A stretch of DNA of 61,477 bases from Verrucomicrobiota bacterium (GTDB lineage Bacteria > Verrucomicrobiota > Verrucomicrobiia > JADLBR01), in NCBI GenBank assembly GCA_029560585.1, contig JAKQKQ010000297.1, positions 1 to 61,477 of the forward strand, read 5' to 3'. Shown in pieces: positions 43,300-50,835 of the stretch (the first letter of the stretch is position 1; each line of letters begins with the position of its first letter). The position numbers and the translations under genes were made by a program. The notes beneath the pieces are model-generated. The model was not told where the DNA came from, did not search any database, and worked only from the letters and a program-made list of their open reading frames with translations.

Positions 43300-43620
43300 T
43301 CAGCCGATCTGCCGGAAATTCAGTTGGCCTTGGCCGGCGGCATTGATCCGGTCCGGGGTCCATGGTGGATCCCACACCAACCGCACATCGACGCGCCCGA
43401 TGCCTGGGATATCCGAAAGGGCGTTGCGCGCGCCTTCCACCATGAATCCTTCCAGGGGGCATCCACGCGTGGTCAGCGTCATATCGATTCTCAACTCTCC
43501 GGAGCGCCCATCCAATTCGACCCGGTAGATCAGCCCGAGGTCCACGACGTTCAATCCGAGTTCGGGATCGATCAGTTTCCTGAGCCTTCGCGTCACTTCT
43601 TCCTCAAGGTCATCCGCCAT
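43300..43620 (-). CDS. MIP18/PaaD-like (DUF59) Fe-S cluster assembly protein
   Basis: 106 residues: IDPELGLNVVDLGLIYRVEL and MTLTTRGCPLEGFMVEGARNAL are the DUF59/MIP18 signature, with Cys in TRGCP. Such proteins (SufT, PaaD, the N-terminus of ApbC) help load iron-sulfur clusters. GGAGG lies ten bases before ATG 43620. It begins one base after the upstream haem-copper-like gene, in an operon with a double DUF2249 protein. The 3' end faces the secreted-protein gene 13 bp away. Confidence 0.87.
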   Translation of the reverse strand: MADDLEEEVTRRLRKLIDPELGLNVVDLGLIYRVELDGRSGELRIDMTLTTRGCPLEGFMVEGARNALSDIPGIGRVDVRLVWDPPWTPDRINAAGQGQLNFRQIG

Positions 43621-43621
43621 G

Positions 43622-44920
43622 TCAGACACTCCTCCCTGATTCTTCGGTGGTGGGCCGATTGGCTCCCACGAACCAATGTCGCATCACGAGCGCCACGTTG
43701 CCCGCAAAACAGAGCATGCCGCACAACCAGACGACGGCGCCCCCGATCACGGGTGCGGTCTCGGTCCCGAAAATGCCGGCGACCAGCAAGAGAAAACCGA
43801 CTAGGAGGAGGGTGGCCGCAGCGGACTGGAGGATCGGCGAAACCATGTCGGCGAAAACCGGGACCGGTTCCCGGCCAACGCGCGGTCCATACACCCTGTG
43901 CCAGACCAAAAAAGGGAGAATCTTGTAGAGCATGCCAACGATCGAGGGAACCACGACGCCGAACAACGCGGCAAATGGATACGCGAGCTGAAAGCTTTGA
44001 CCAAGCTGCCCGCCGCCCAACCGGACCGCCGCGATCCCCAGGGCGCAGGTCGGCAGGAGCATGGCGACGCCCCCGAGAAAGGTGATCAGCCCCCAGTCGA
44101 TTTCGGCGCGCCTTCGGATTCGGAGGATCGCGACGAGTTCGATGGCGTGGAGGGAGAGGCCCATCGCGATGGCCACCGCGGCCAGGCCGGCGCCGAGGTT
44201 CCAACCGAGGGGCAGGGATATGACCAAGACGGCAAGCCCCCCATTGACGAGTCCCCAAAGCCACCACGCGCGACGTCCCTCGCGCCACTCGGCAAGCGTG
44301 AACATGGGCACGAGTTTGAGCGAGATCCCGATGATCAGGTTGATAAAGATGCCCAGTATCCCGAGATGGGCATGTGCCTGCAACCAGCCCATGGGGTCAC
44401 CCGGTAACAGTGGCCGGAACTTGGCGGTGACCATCGTCAGCCCCAGCCCGGTGGTCGCGAGCATCCACCCGAGCGTCGTTGTGACAAATGCGGCCGTTAT
44501 GTCGAACCGCGCCAGTTTTCCCAGCGTCCGGACCATGTTGTGGACGAACATCAGCACGCCACAGAACACGAGTGTGCCACCGAGCGCGACGCCCCGCATC
44601 TCCCATGCGAAGAATGCCGGAACCATGGCGCTGACGCCCAGCAGGTGAAATGCGGTGTGTGCCGAGGCCATGCGCGGGCTGAACAGCGATACCTCAAGCG
44701 CCACGGGCACCAGTTGGTACATCGCGCCCAGGCATACCGACATCGCGCAACCCAAGACGACGAGATGGGCGAGGGCGACCGTGTGGGGACGATAGTAGGG
44801 TCCCGCGATCGTTCCCGGCTCAAGAATAAGCCAGAACGATGCCGCCAGGATGCACGCCACGCCGAACAGGATAAACCGCAGCGGGATTACGGTCGGGGGT
44901 GCCTGGCGCCCAGAGACCAT
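43622..44920 (-). CDS. 12-TM haem-copper oxidase subunit I-like (NnrS/cbb3-like) membrane protein
   Basis: 432 residues with about twelve transmembrane helices. Histidines cluster in membrane motifs: YYRPHTVALAHLVVLG, ASAHTAFHLLG, FVHNMVRTLG and WLQAHAHLGILG. This pattern recurs in small proteins annotated as cbb3-type subunit I or NnrS-like and linked with NO metabolism. The full oxidase metal set (six ligands plus the Tyr-His pair) is not evident, so I would not call it a terminal oxidase. It lies between the DUF2249 and MIP18 genes in a tight operon headed by a perfect FNR-type box. A haem/copper role against NO is inference. Confidence 0.72.
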   Translation of the reverse strand: MVSGRQAPPTVIPLRFILFGVACILAASFWLILEPGTIAGPYYRPHTVALAHLVVLGCAMSVCLGAMYQLVPVALEVSLFSPRMASAHTAFHLLGVSAMVPAFFAWEMRGVALGGTLVFCGVLMFVHNMVRTLGKLARFDITAAFVTTTLGWMLATTGLGLTMVTAKFRPLLPGDPMGWLQAHAHLGILGIFINLIIGISLKLVPMFTLAEWREGRRAWWLWGLVNGGLAVLVISLPLGWNLGAGLAAVAIAMGLSLHAIELVAILRIRRRAEIDWGLITFLGGVAMLLPTCALGIAAVRLGGGQLGQSFQLAYPFAALFGVVVPSIVGMLYKILPFLVWHRVYGPRVGREPVPVFADMVSPILQSAAATLLLVGFLLLVAGIFGTETAPVIGGAVVWLCGMLCFAGNVALVMRHWFVGANRPTTEESGRSV

Positions 44921-44938
44921 CGCCTTTTTTTCTCCGGA

Positions 44939-45454
44939 TCATGCCCCCGGGGCACAACCCTTTCGGATCACTGTCTCCCAGCCACCGGACGGCAGTTCGT
45001 GGCTTTCTGCGGCAAAACCGCGCTCCGCCAACGTGTCGAGGAGATGCATCGGCCTCCGGTCGGTCAACGCCCTGAGGGAACCCGTTGCCGGGAGCGTCTC
45101 GAGGGCGGTCAGGATTCGCATCATCGGCTGCGGCGGTTCGAGACCCCGGGCGTCGATGTCAATCATGCCGGCCGCTGCGCCGCATGGGGCCATGGGTCCA
45201 CCTTGAGAGATCGGCCCATCGGTTGGCAGATCGTCGCCAAATTCGATTTCCCAATGCTCGGGTCCCACCTGGCGGCTCTTGTGCCCGAGACCGCGCGAGC
45301 GGAGCAGTTGGATCAGCGGCATGGGTTCAAATATCGCGATCACCCGCAATCGGCCGCCTGGGGGCAGAGCCGCCGCAGCTGCCAAGATTTGGGGCAGAGG
45401 GTGCCGCCCCGATCGCAGATCCTCGCGCACGTCTAAGACAGTGACCTGACTCAT
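44939..45454 (-). CDS. Double DUF2249 protein
   Basis: 171 residues with two DUF2249 modules. Module 1 is VTVLDVREDLRSGRHPLPQIL...LRVIAIFEPMPLIQLLRSRG...WEIEF; module 2 is IDIDARGLEPPQPMMRILTALE...ALTDRRPMHLLDTLAERG...WETVIRK. Both share the DxR...P-x-I/M pattern of the TusA-like fold, but the TusA Cys is missing in both. DUF2249 domains occur beside NO reductases, hemerythrins and Fe-S repair proteins. ATG 45454 coincides with the predicted transcription start, suggesting a leaderless mRNA. A TTG at 45502 would add 16 residues but overlaps the FNR-type box. Confidence 0.8.
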   Translation of the reverse strand: MSQVTVLDVREDLRSGRHPLPQILAAAAALPPGGRLRVIAIFEPMPLIQLLRSRGLGHKSRQVGPEHWEIEFGDDLPTDGPISQGGPMAPCGAAAGMIDIDARGLEPPQPMMRILTALETLPATGSLRALTDRRPMHLLDTLAERGFAAESHELPSGGWETVIRKGCAPGA

Positions 45455-45488
45455 GCCGGGAACATAGCCCAGGATCGGCTGTGGCGGC

Positions 45489-45502
45489 TTGACCTGCGTC
45501 AA
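45489..45502 (-). promoter_or_regulatory. FNR/Dnr-type operator, class II position
   Basis: Minus strand TTGAC-GCAG-GTCAA is a perfect 5+5 palindrome matching the anaerobox consensus TTGAY-N4-RTCAA. A -10-like TATGTT lies at 45466-45461, placing +1 at 45454, the A of the DUF2249 ATG. The box centre is then at exactly -41.5, the canonical class II FNR activator position. It overlaps the stop codon of mobA. Confidence 0.78.
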
Positions 45503-46110
45503 AAAGTTGGATTTTCGCGAAATCCGCCGGGAGGCACGTCGTCCGGCGAGTTCCAGTTAGCGAACAGAGGCGCGTCGCTTGCCGGGACATCCCAGCGCAT
45601 GCAGAAGCCCAATCGGAGGCAGTCCGCGGCCCAGGCGCGGACGGAGAGCGCGGCCTGGGCCAGCGCGCGCGTTGCGGGATCCAGGCAGTCCCGCGTGTAC
45701 ACGGCCGCGAGCGGCTGGGCCTCGCCATCGACGTGCGGGATCACGCCAGAGTTTGCGCCGCACCGGGCCAGCAGCCGCGATATGATTCCCTTGTTCAGCG
45801 CGGGCATATCGACCGCCAGCACCAAGAGATGCGTGCCCCGGCAAGCGTCAATGGACGTCGCGATGCCAGAAAGGGGTCCCAAATCCACCCTGGTGTCGAC
45901 GACCTGTTCGGTGGCCGGACGCCCGAGATTCTGGTCTGGGCGCACCGACAGGAAAACGCGGCTGGCACCGGATGCGAGCGCCAACTGGGTCTGTCGCCGC
46001 CAGAGGGGCTCACCGTCGATTTCCAAGAGGGCCTTGTCTCGGCCCATGCGGCGAGACCTTCCCCCGGCTAGCACGGCGGCCTCCACTTGGATGGCGCACG
46101 AATTACTCAC
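45499..46110 (-). CDS. mobA: Molybdenum cofactor guanylyltransferase MobA
   Basis: 203 residues. The nucleotide-binding loop LAGGRSRRMGRDKALLEIDG, the VDLGPLSGI motif and LVLAVDMPAL (metal-binding DMP) are the MobA signature. It attaches GMP to Mo-molybdopterin, giving the bis-MGD cofactor used by nitrate reductases and other DMSO-reductase-family enzymes. The start is GTG 46110, eight bases before the MOSC gene stop, so translation is coupled. The MOSC protein is encoded just upstream. Confidence 0.92.
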   Translation of the reverse strand: MSNSCAIQVEAAVLAGGRSRRMGRDKALLEIDGEPLWRRQTQLALASGASRVFLSVRPDQNLGRPATEQVVDTRVDLGPLSGIATSIDACRGTHLLVLAVDMPALNKGIISRLLARCGANSGVIPHVDGEAQPLAAVYTRDCLDPATRALAQAALSVRAWAADCLRLGFCMRWDVPASDAPLFANWNSPDDVPPGGFRENPTF

Positions 46111-46588
46111 GACACAGCGAGCCGCTCGTCAGGATCTTCGCCCGCAGCCCGCCGCGTCCGCGCAAGAACGCCTCGGCGCCCGGGCCGATCGCCTGATCCA
46201 TCCAGTAGCATGGTCGGCTTTCCTCAATGCCGGCGAAACGGACACCCTGCAAATCGAACTCTTGGCCAATGAGGGCGTTCAAGTCCACTCCCTCGATAAT
46301 CACGTTGCGGCGCGGCGCCGAGGGATCTCGGCGCCCGACGCCCAGTGTCTCCCATGCTGCCAGGAGCACCTCCCACGAGAAGAAGGTGATTTGCCCCTTG
46401 TAGTCGGGTTTGTAGTCGAAAAACCTGTCGCCGACGATGCCGCGGCCCGCCACGCACTCGAGGCGTTCCACCTCCAGGATCGGATGGGTGTCTGCCGTCT
46501 GGCCGTGCCTGCCAAAAAAATTGTGTCCCGGGGATATGAAAAGATGCCGGATCTGCGGTGCCTTTGGCGCTCCCGATGACAGGGTCAT
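46103..46588 (-). CDS. MOSC-domain protein
   Basis: 161 residues. LFISPGHNFFG, VERLECVAGRGIVGDRFFDYKPDYKGQ, RRNVIIEGVDLNALIGQEFDLQGVRFAGIEESRPCYWMD and GRGGLRAKILTSG are characteristic of MOSC domains, which bind molybdenum cofactor or carry sulfur (the CYWMD cysteine is in the usual place). GGGAGG lies before ATG 46588. Overlap with mobA by 8 bp indicates an operon. It might pass sulfur or mature Moco to MobA-dependent enzymes. The 264 bp upstream, towards the divergent OsmC gene, holds nothing recognisable. Confidence 0.87.
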   Translation of the reverse strand: MTLSSGAPKAPQIRHLFISPGHNFFGRHGQTADTHPILEVERLECVAGRGIVGDRFFDYKPDYKGQITFFSWEVLLAAWETLGVGRRDPSAPRRNVIIEGVDLNALIGQEFDLQGVRFAGIEESRPCYWMDQAIGPGAEAFLRGRGGLRAKILTSGSLCRE

Positions 46589-46852
46589 GATACCTCCCGC
46601 CCTTCCGCGGACGCCTCCCCGGATCCGCCGGGGTGATGCTTTGCTAACATGGAGAAAACGATATCCCCATTTGGACGGAAAGGAAGCGTAGGGGAACACG
46701 GGTGGGACACCATCTGGCCAATGGATCGAAAATCCGAGATTCGAAACTACAGGATTGGCGCGCATGGCTGCAGGTCTGTGGCCTTGACGCGTTATGGGGG
46801 GACTTCGACATGTGCGTTTCTGCGGCTATTGTGTGTGATGCAAGGAGGTCCA

Positions 46853-47242
46853 ATGGCGGTGGTTGTTCATGGGGGGCTAGACCCTTTGGCAAAGCAGGTG
46901 GAGATTCGATCTCACCATCTGGTCGTGGACGAAGGCGCAGCTGTCGGTGGTGCCGACGTCGGCCCGAGCCCGCACGACCTGCTGGATGCCGCGCTGGCGT
47001 CGTGCACCGCGCTGACGCTGAACTTGTACGGCAAGCGCAAGGGTTGGCCAATTCAGAACCTGCGCGTCGAGGTTACCCATACCGAAGGACAGGGTCTCTA
47101 CGAGTTCCATCGCCGCATTCAGATCGAGGGCGATCTGGATGAATGTCAGCGCACGCGCCTTCTCGCGATCGCCGAAAAGTGTCCGATCCACCGGGTCTTG
47201 GGCGGGCGGATCACGATCGACAGCGAGTTGGCTGACGCCTAG
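46853..47242 (+). CDS. OsmC/Ohr-family protein
   Basis: 129 residues: GGADVGPSPHDLLDAALASCTALTLNLYGKRKGWP carries the first active Cys (in ASCTALT), and LLAIAEKCPIHRVL the second (EKCP). The Cys pair and the motifs match OsmC-type thiol peroxidases that reduce organic hydroperoxides. AAGGAGGT lies three bases before ATG 46853. It is divergent from the MOSC-mobA pair and precedes the DUF6448-norB unit. Confidence 0.9.
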   Translation: MAVVVHGGLDPLAKQVEIRSHHLVVDEGAAVGGADVGPSPHDLLDAALASCTALTLNLYGKRKGWPIQNLRVEVTHTEGQGLYEFHRRIQIEGDLDECQRTRLLAIAEKCPIHRVLGGRITIDSELADA

Positions 47243-47278
47243 CCGCCTGTTGAAATTTGGAAACTCCGGTAGACTCCT

Positions 47279-47320
47279 AACCCGGAAATCTCACAGCCTG
47301 CGGCCGTGAAATTCCGGGCT
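47279..47320 (+). repeat. Degenerate copy of the 44-bp hairpin repeat
   Basis: AACCCGGAAATCTCACAGCC, loop, then GGCCGTGAAATTCCGGGCT matches the 26414 hairpin with several changes. It lies 22 bp from a Y repeat (47342) in the 415-bp gap between the OsmC gene and the DUF6448 gene. Confidence 0.85.
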
Positions 47321-47341
47321 CGAAAACTCAAACACCAGATC

Positions 47342-47398
47342 GTGGGAGCCTGCTTGCAGGCGATCCCATGCGCGAATCGCGCGCAAGCGCGCTCCTGC
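47342..47398 (+). repeat. Y-shaped palindromic repeat, copy 5
   Basis: Arms GTGGGAGC/GCTCCTGC around the two standard hairpins, with a CCATGCG linker as in copies 2 and 3, and the CGTCTCATTTTCACCG plus GGTGCCCCGAATGCCCG flank shared with copy 2. Confidence 0.9.
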
Positions 47399-47529
47399 GT
47401 CTCATTTTCACCGCCAATGGTGCCCCGAATGCCCGCCGTCGGGCGGACGACCGGAGCATGATGTCTGACCTGAATTCGGATTTGGGGCAGCGCATCGGTG
47501 GTGGTGGCCTAATGCCTATTGGCAGCCCC

Positions 47530-47543
47530 TTGATCCAGATCAA
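47530..47543 (+). promoter_or_regulatory. Consensus FNR/Dnr-type operator upstream of DUF6448-norB
   Basis: TTGAT-CCAG-ATCAA is a perfect match to the FNR/Dnr consensus. It lies 115 bp before the DUF6448 start codon. No good -10 sits at the class II distance; a CATGTT at 47595-47600 would place the box centre near -70, a class I position. The rest of the gap is otherwise unannotated. Confidence 0.75.
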
Positions 47544-47657
47544 CGATACGGCCAATTTTCCACTTCGCGCGGTTGAAGGGCAGGCCGCGTGCTCCATGTT
47601 GAGCGATCAGTCAGTGGTGATTGGATCGGGTGGTTTAAGGAAAAGCGAAAGGTGCGC

Positions 47658-48308
47658 ATGAAATACATATCGGCGGGAATGATAATGGCCGGTGTTCTGA
47701 TGGGCGGGGGAGCACTGGTCCCTTCGTCGGCTCTGGGGCACTGCGACACGATGGATGGCCCGGTCGTGCGATCGGCCAAGGTCGCGCTCGAGGCAAAGGA
47801 CATTACGCCCGTGCTTAAGTGGGTGCACGAGGGGGGCGAGGCCGAAGTCAGGTCGGCATTCGCGAAGGCCCTGGCTGTTCGCACTCAGGGCAGCGATGCT
47901 CGTGAACTCGCGGACCAGTTCTTCTTCGAGACGCTGGTCCGCGTGCATCGCGCGGGCGAAGGGGCACCCTACACAGGCCTGAAGCCCGCAGGCACGAGAT
48001 TGGAACCGGGCATTGAAGAGGCCGACAGAGCCATCGAGCTTGGCTCCGTGGACAAGGTGATCGGTCTCGTCACAGACGATGCAGCCGCGGGCATTCGCAG
48101 GCGCTTTGCCGCGGTTCGGGAGGCGGCGAAGCACGCCGAACACAACGTGGGGGCGGGGCGCCAGTTCGTGGCGGCTTACGTGGACTATGTCCATTACGTC
48201 GAAGGGGTGCTCCGCGCGGCGCAGGGGGGCGGGCACCATGCGGAGGGAGCCGATACGGCGGCCCCCGATGGCGCCCATGGCGAGTGCGCATCGCAGCATA
48301 AACACTGA
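47658..48308 (+). CDS. Secreted DUF6448-family protein, His-rich, paired with NO reductase
   Basis: 216 residues. Signal peptide MKYISAGMIMAGVLMGGGALVPSSALG leads to HCDTMDGPVVRSAKVALEAKDITPVLKWV, the DUF6448 start, with a His-Cys-Asp cluster at the new N-terminus. The helical body ends in a histidine tail (GGHHAEGAD...GAHGECASQHKH) that looks metal-binding. It ends 26 bp before norB in the same direction and shares an FNR-type box upstream, so the two are almost certainly co-expressed. A role delivering or sensing metal or haem for NO reductase is inference. Confidence 0.78.
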   Translation: MKYISAGMIMAGVLMGGGALVPSSALGHCDTMDGPVVRSAKVALEAKDITPVLKWVHEGGEAEVRSAFAKALAVRTQGSDARELADQFFFETLVRVHRAGEGAPYTGLKPAGTRLEPGIEEADRAIELGSVDKVIGLVTDDAAAGIRRRFAAVREAAKHAEHNVGAGRQFVAAYVDYVHYVEGVLRAAQGGGHHAEGADTAAPDGAHGECASQHKH

Positions 48309-48334
48309 GTGTGGAGCTGAAACGAGGAGAGATC

Positions 48335-50647
48335 ATGAGTGAGAAGCAAAGCTCCTATCGTGGATTGTGGTTGAGTCTGACCAGTGTCATCGGGCTTTCC
48401 TTCCTTGTGCTGGGCTACTACGGGTCGGAGATATATCGCCTGGCCCCACCGGTGCCTGGGAAGGTCATGACAGCGGATGGCAAGGTGCTGTTCACGGGCC
48501 AGGACATCAAGGATGGCCAGAATGTTTGGCAATCGATGGGAGGGCAGGAGGTGGGCACGGTCTGGGGTCATGGTGCCTACGTCGCGCCAGATTGGTCGGC
48601 GGACTGGCTCCACCGTGAATCCGTGTGGTTACTGAACCACTGGGCGGCGGAAGAGGGTGGCAAAACCTACGAGCAACTCCCCCCGGAGAAGCGGGCGGCG
48701 CTCCGGGAGCGATTGAAAGGAGAGCTGCGCACAAATACCTATAACCCACAGACGGGCGACTTGGTCATCTCTCCTGTCCGGGCGAAAGCCTTCGAGGCGA
48801 TCGGCGCGCACTACGATGGGCTCTTTGGCGCCGATCCTGAGCTTCGGGAATTGCGCGAGGCGTACGCGATCCCGGTTAATTCGATCAAGGATTCGGCGCG
48901 CAGGCGGGCGATGAACGCGTTCTTCTTTTGGACCGCGTGGGCGTGCGGCACCGAGCGCCCCGGTAGCAAGATCAGCTATACCCAAAACTGGCCGCCGGAA
49001 TCCCTCATCGAAAATCGTCCCACCGGTTCCGTGGTGGTTTGGTCGGTGGTGAGTTTCGTCGTGTTGTTGGCCGGGGTGGGGGCCATGGTCTGGTACTTTG
49101 CCAGACAGAGGCACAAGGATCAGGAGGAGCGGATCGAGGTCCCGGGCGTGGATCCACTGCTGGCTCTCAAGGCGACGCCATCGATGAGGGCGACGCTGAA
49201 GTACTTCTGGGTGGTGGCGGCCCTGGTCGTGGTCCAGGTGGGGCTTGGGGCGGTGACCGCGCATTACGGGGTTGAGGGTGACGGTTTCTATGGGATTCCG
49301 CTCAGCACATGGCTGCCCTACTCCGTGGCGCGCACGTGGCACACGCAGCTCGGGATCTTCTGGATCGCGACCGCCTGGCTCGCCACGGGGCTGTTCGTGG
49401 CGCCAGCGGTGTCGGGCAACGAGCCGCGCTGGCAGAAAGCCGGCGTTGATTTTCTATTCGTCTGCCTGCTCATCATCGTGGGTGGTTCGCTGGTCGGCGA
49501 GTGGCTGGGCGTGCAGCAGCGCCTGGGGTTGATCGGGAACTTTTGGTTCGGTCACCAGGGATACGAATACGTCGATCTGGGCCGCGCGTGGCAGATCTTC
49601 CTGTTGGTGGGATTGTTTCTGTGGCTGTTTCTGATGGGCAGGGCCCTGTGGCCCGCGTTGAAGGATCCCGGGCCGAATCGTCACCTGCTTGCTTTGTTCA
49701 TCGTGGCGTCGGCCGCCATCGCCCTGTTCTACGGGGCCGGCCTGATGTGGGGACGGCAGACCAATCTGGCGGTCGCCGAATACTGGCGGTGGTGGGTGGT
49801 CCATCTCTGGGTGGAAGGTTTCTTTGAGGTGTTCGCCACCGTGGTGGTCGCATTCCTGTTCACGCGCATGGGGCTCCTGAGGACAGACAGCGCCACTAAA
49901 GCCGTGATATTCTCCACCGTGATCTTTCTGGCGGGCGGGATACTCGGGACCTTTCACCACCTCTATTTTACGGGCACGCCCACGGCGGTGCTGGCCTTGG
50001 GGGCGACGTTCAGCGCCCTCGAGATCGTGCCGCTGGTGCTGATAGGATTCGAGGGCTACGAGAATCTGACGTTGAGTCGTGCGCGCCCGTGGGTATCGGC
50101 CTACAAATGGCCGATCTACTTCTTTGTGGCGGTCGCATTCTGGAATCTGGTGGGCGCGGGCCTGTTCGGTTTTCTTATCAATCCCCCCATCGGCCTCTAT
50201 TACATGCAAGGCTTGAACACGACCCCGGTGCATGGGCACGCCGCGTTGTTCGGCGTGTACGGGATGCTGGGCATCGGGCTGATGCTGTTCTGCCTGCGAG
50301 GGCTGACGCGGCAGGAGGCGTGGAAGTCGGGTGCGCCAGCATTCAGCTTCTGGGCGATGAACATCGGGCTCGCGCTCATGATCCTGTTGAGCCTCCTGCC
50401 GGTTGGGCTGCTGCAGACGTGGGCGAGCGTGGAGCATGGAATGTGGTACGCGCGCTCCGCAGAGTTCATGCAGACCGGGCTGATGGACAAGCTGCGCTGG
50501 ATGCGCGTCATAGGCGACACGATCTTCGCGCTCGGGGCGGTGGGACTGGGCTGGTTTGTGCTGGGTCTGAAGACGGGGTGGTCTTTGGCGGGACCGCGCG
50601 ACAACGCGACACTTTCGGCAGAAGGTTCTGCCCAGACGGGTGGCTGA
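48335..50647 (+). CDS. norZ: Quinol-dependent nitric oxide reductase (qNOR)
   Basis: 770 residues. A fused NorC-like N-terminal extension without haem c motifs (about 30-225, with QNVWQSMGGQEVGTVWGHGAY) precedes the NorB core with about 12 helices. Ligands visible are His336 (TWHTQ, low-spin haem), His490 with Glu494 and Glu498 (HLWVEGFFE, Fe-B site and NOR-specific glutamates), His541-His542 (FHHLYF), and His633/His635 (HGHAAL). qNOR reduces 2 NO to N2O using quinol. It follows the DUF6448 gene by 26 bp with GAGGAGA before the ATG. No other denitrification reductase is in the window, so the job may be NO detoxification. It is often labelled norB. Confidence 0.95.
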   Translation: MSEKQSSYRGLWLSLTSVIGLSFLVLGYYGSEIYRLAPPVPGKVMTADGKVLFTGQDIKDGQNVWQSMGGQEVGTVWGHGAYVAPDWSADWLHRESVWLLNHWAAEEGGKTYEQLPPEKRAALRERLKGELRTNTYNPQTGDLVISPVRAKAFEAIGAHYDGLFGADPELRELREAYAIPVNSIKDSARRRAMNAFFFWTAWACGTERPGSKISYTQNWPPESLIENRPTGSVVVWSVVSFVVLLAGVGAMVWYFARQRHKDQEERIEVPGVDPLLALKATPSMRATLKYFWVVAALVVVQVGLGAVTAHYGVEGDGFYGIPLSTWLPYSVARTWHTQLGIFWIATAWLATGLFVAPAVSGNEPRWQKAGVDFLFVCLLIIVGGSLVGEWLGVQQRLGLIGNFWFGHQGYEYVDLGRAWQIFLLVGLFLWLFLMGRALWPALKDPGPNRHLLALFIVASAAIALFYGAGLMWGRQTNLAVAEYWRWWVVHLWVEGFFEVFATVVVAFLFTRMGLLRTDSATKAVIFSTVIFLAGGILGTFHHLYFTGTPTAVLALGATFSALEIVPLVLIGFEGYENLTLSRARPWVSAYKWPIYFFVAVAFWNLVGAGLFGFLINPPIGLYYMQGLNTTPVHGHAALFGVYGMLGIGLMLFCLRGLTRQEAWKSGAPAFSFWAMNIGLALMILLSLLPVGLLQTWASVEHGMWYARSAEFMQTGLMDKLRWMRVIGDTIFALGAVGLGWFVLGLKTGWSLAGPRDNATLSAEGSAQTGG

Positions 50648-50835
50648 GATCGCCGGGTCATGGCCCAGATGTTGGCGGACGGCCTCTCCGATCGACGGCC
50701 CTGGGGCCGCCGGACATTTTCGCGCATCGGCGTCCGGGCGCTTGCCACAATGGCTTGCGCCGGCGCCGCGGGGCCGCGTAGGCTAGCGGCCGGGGCAGGG
50801 GGGGAACGGCATCGGAGCGGAACGCGAGGAGCACT

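Noticed and set aside
49454-50437. Long minus-strand reading frames opposite norZ, the RND gene, pgsA/yhaM and others
   Set aside because: They are antisense shadows of recognisable GC-rich genes with Arg/Pro/His-rich translations and no known motifs.
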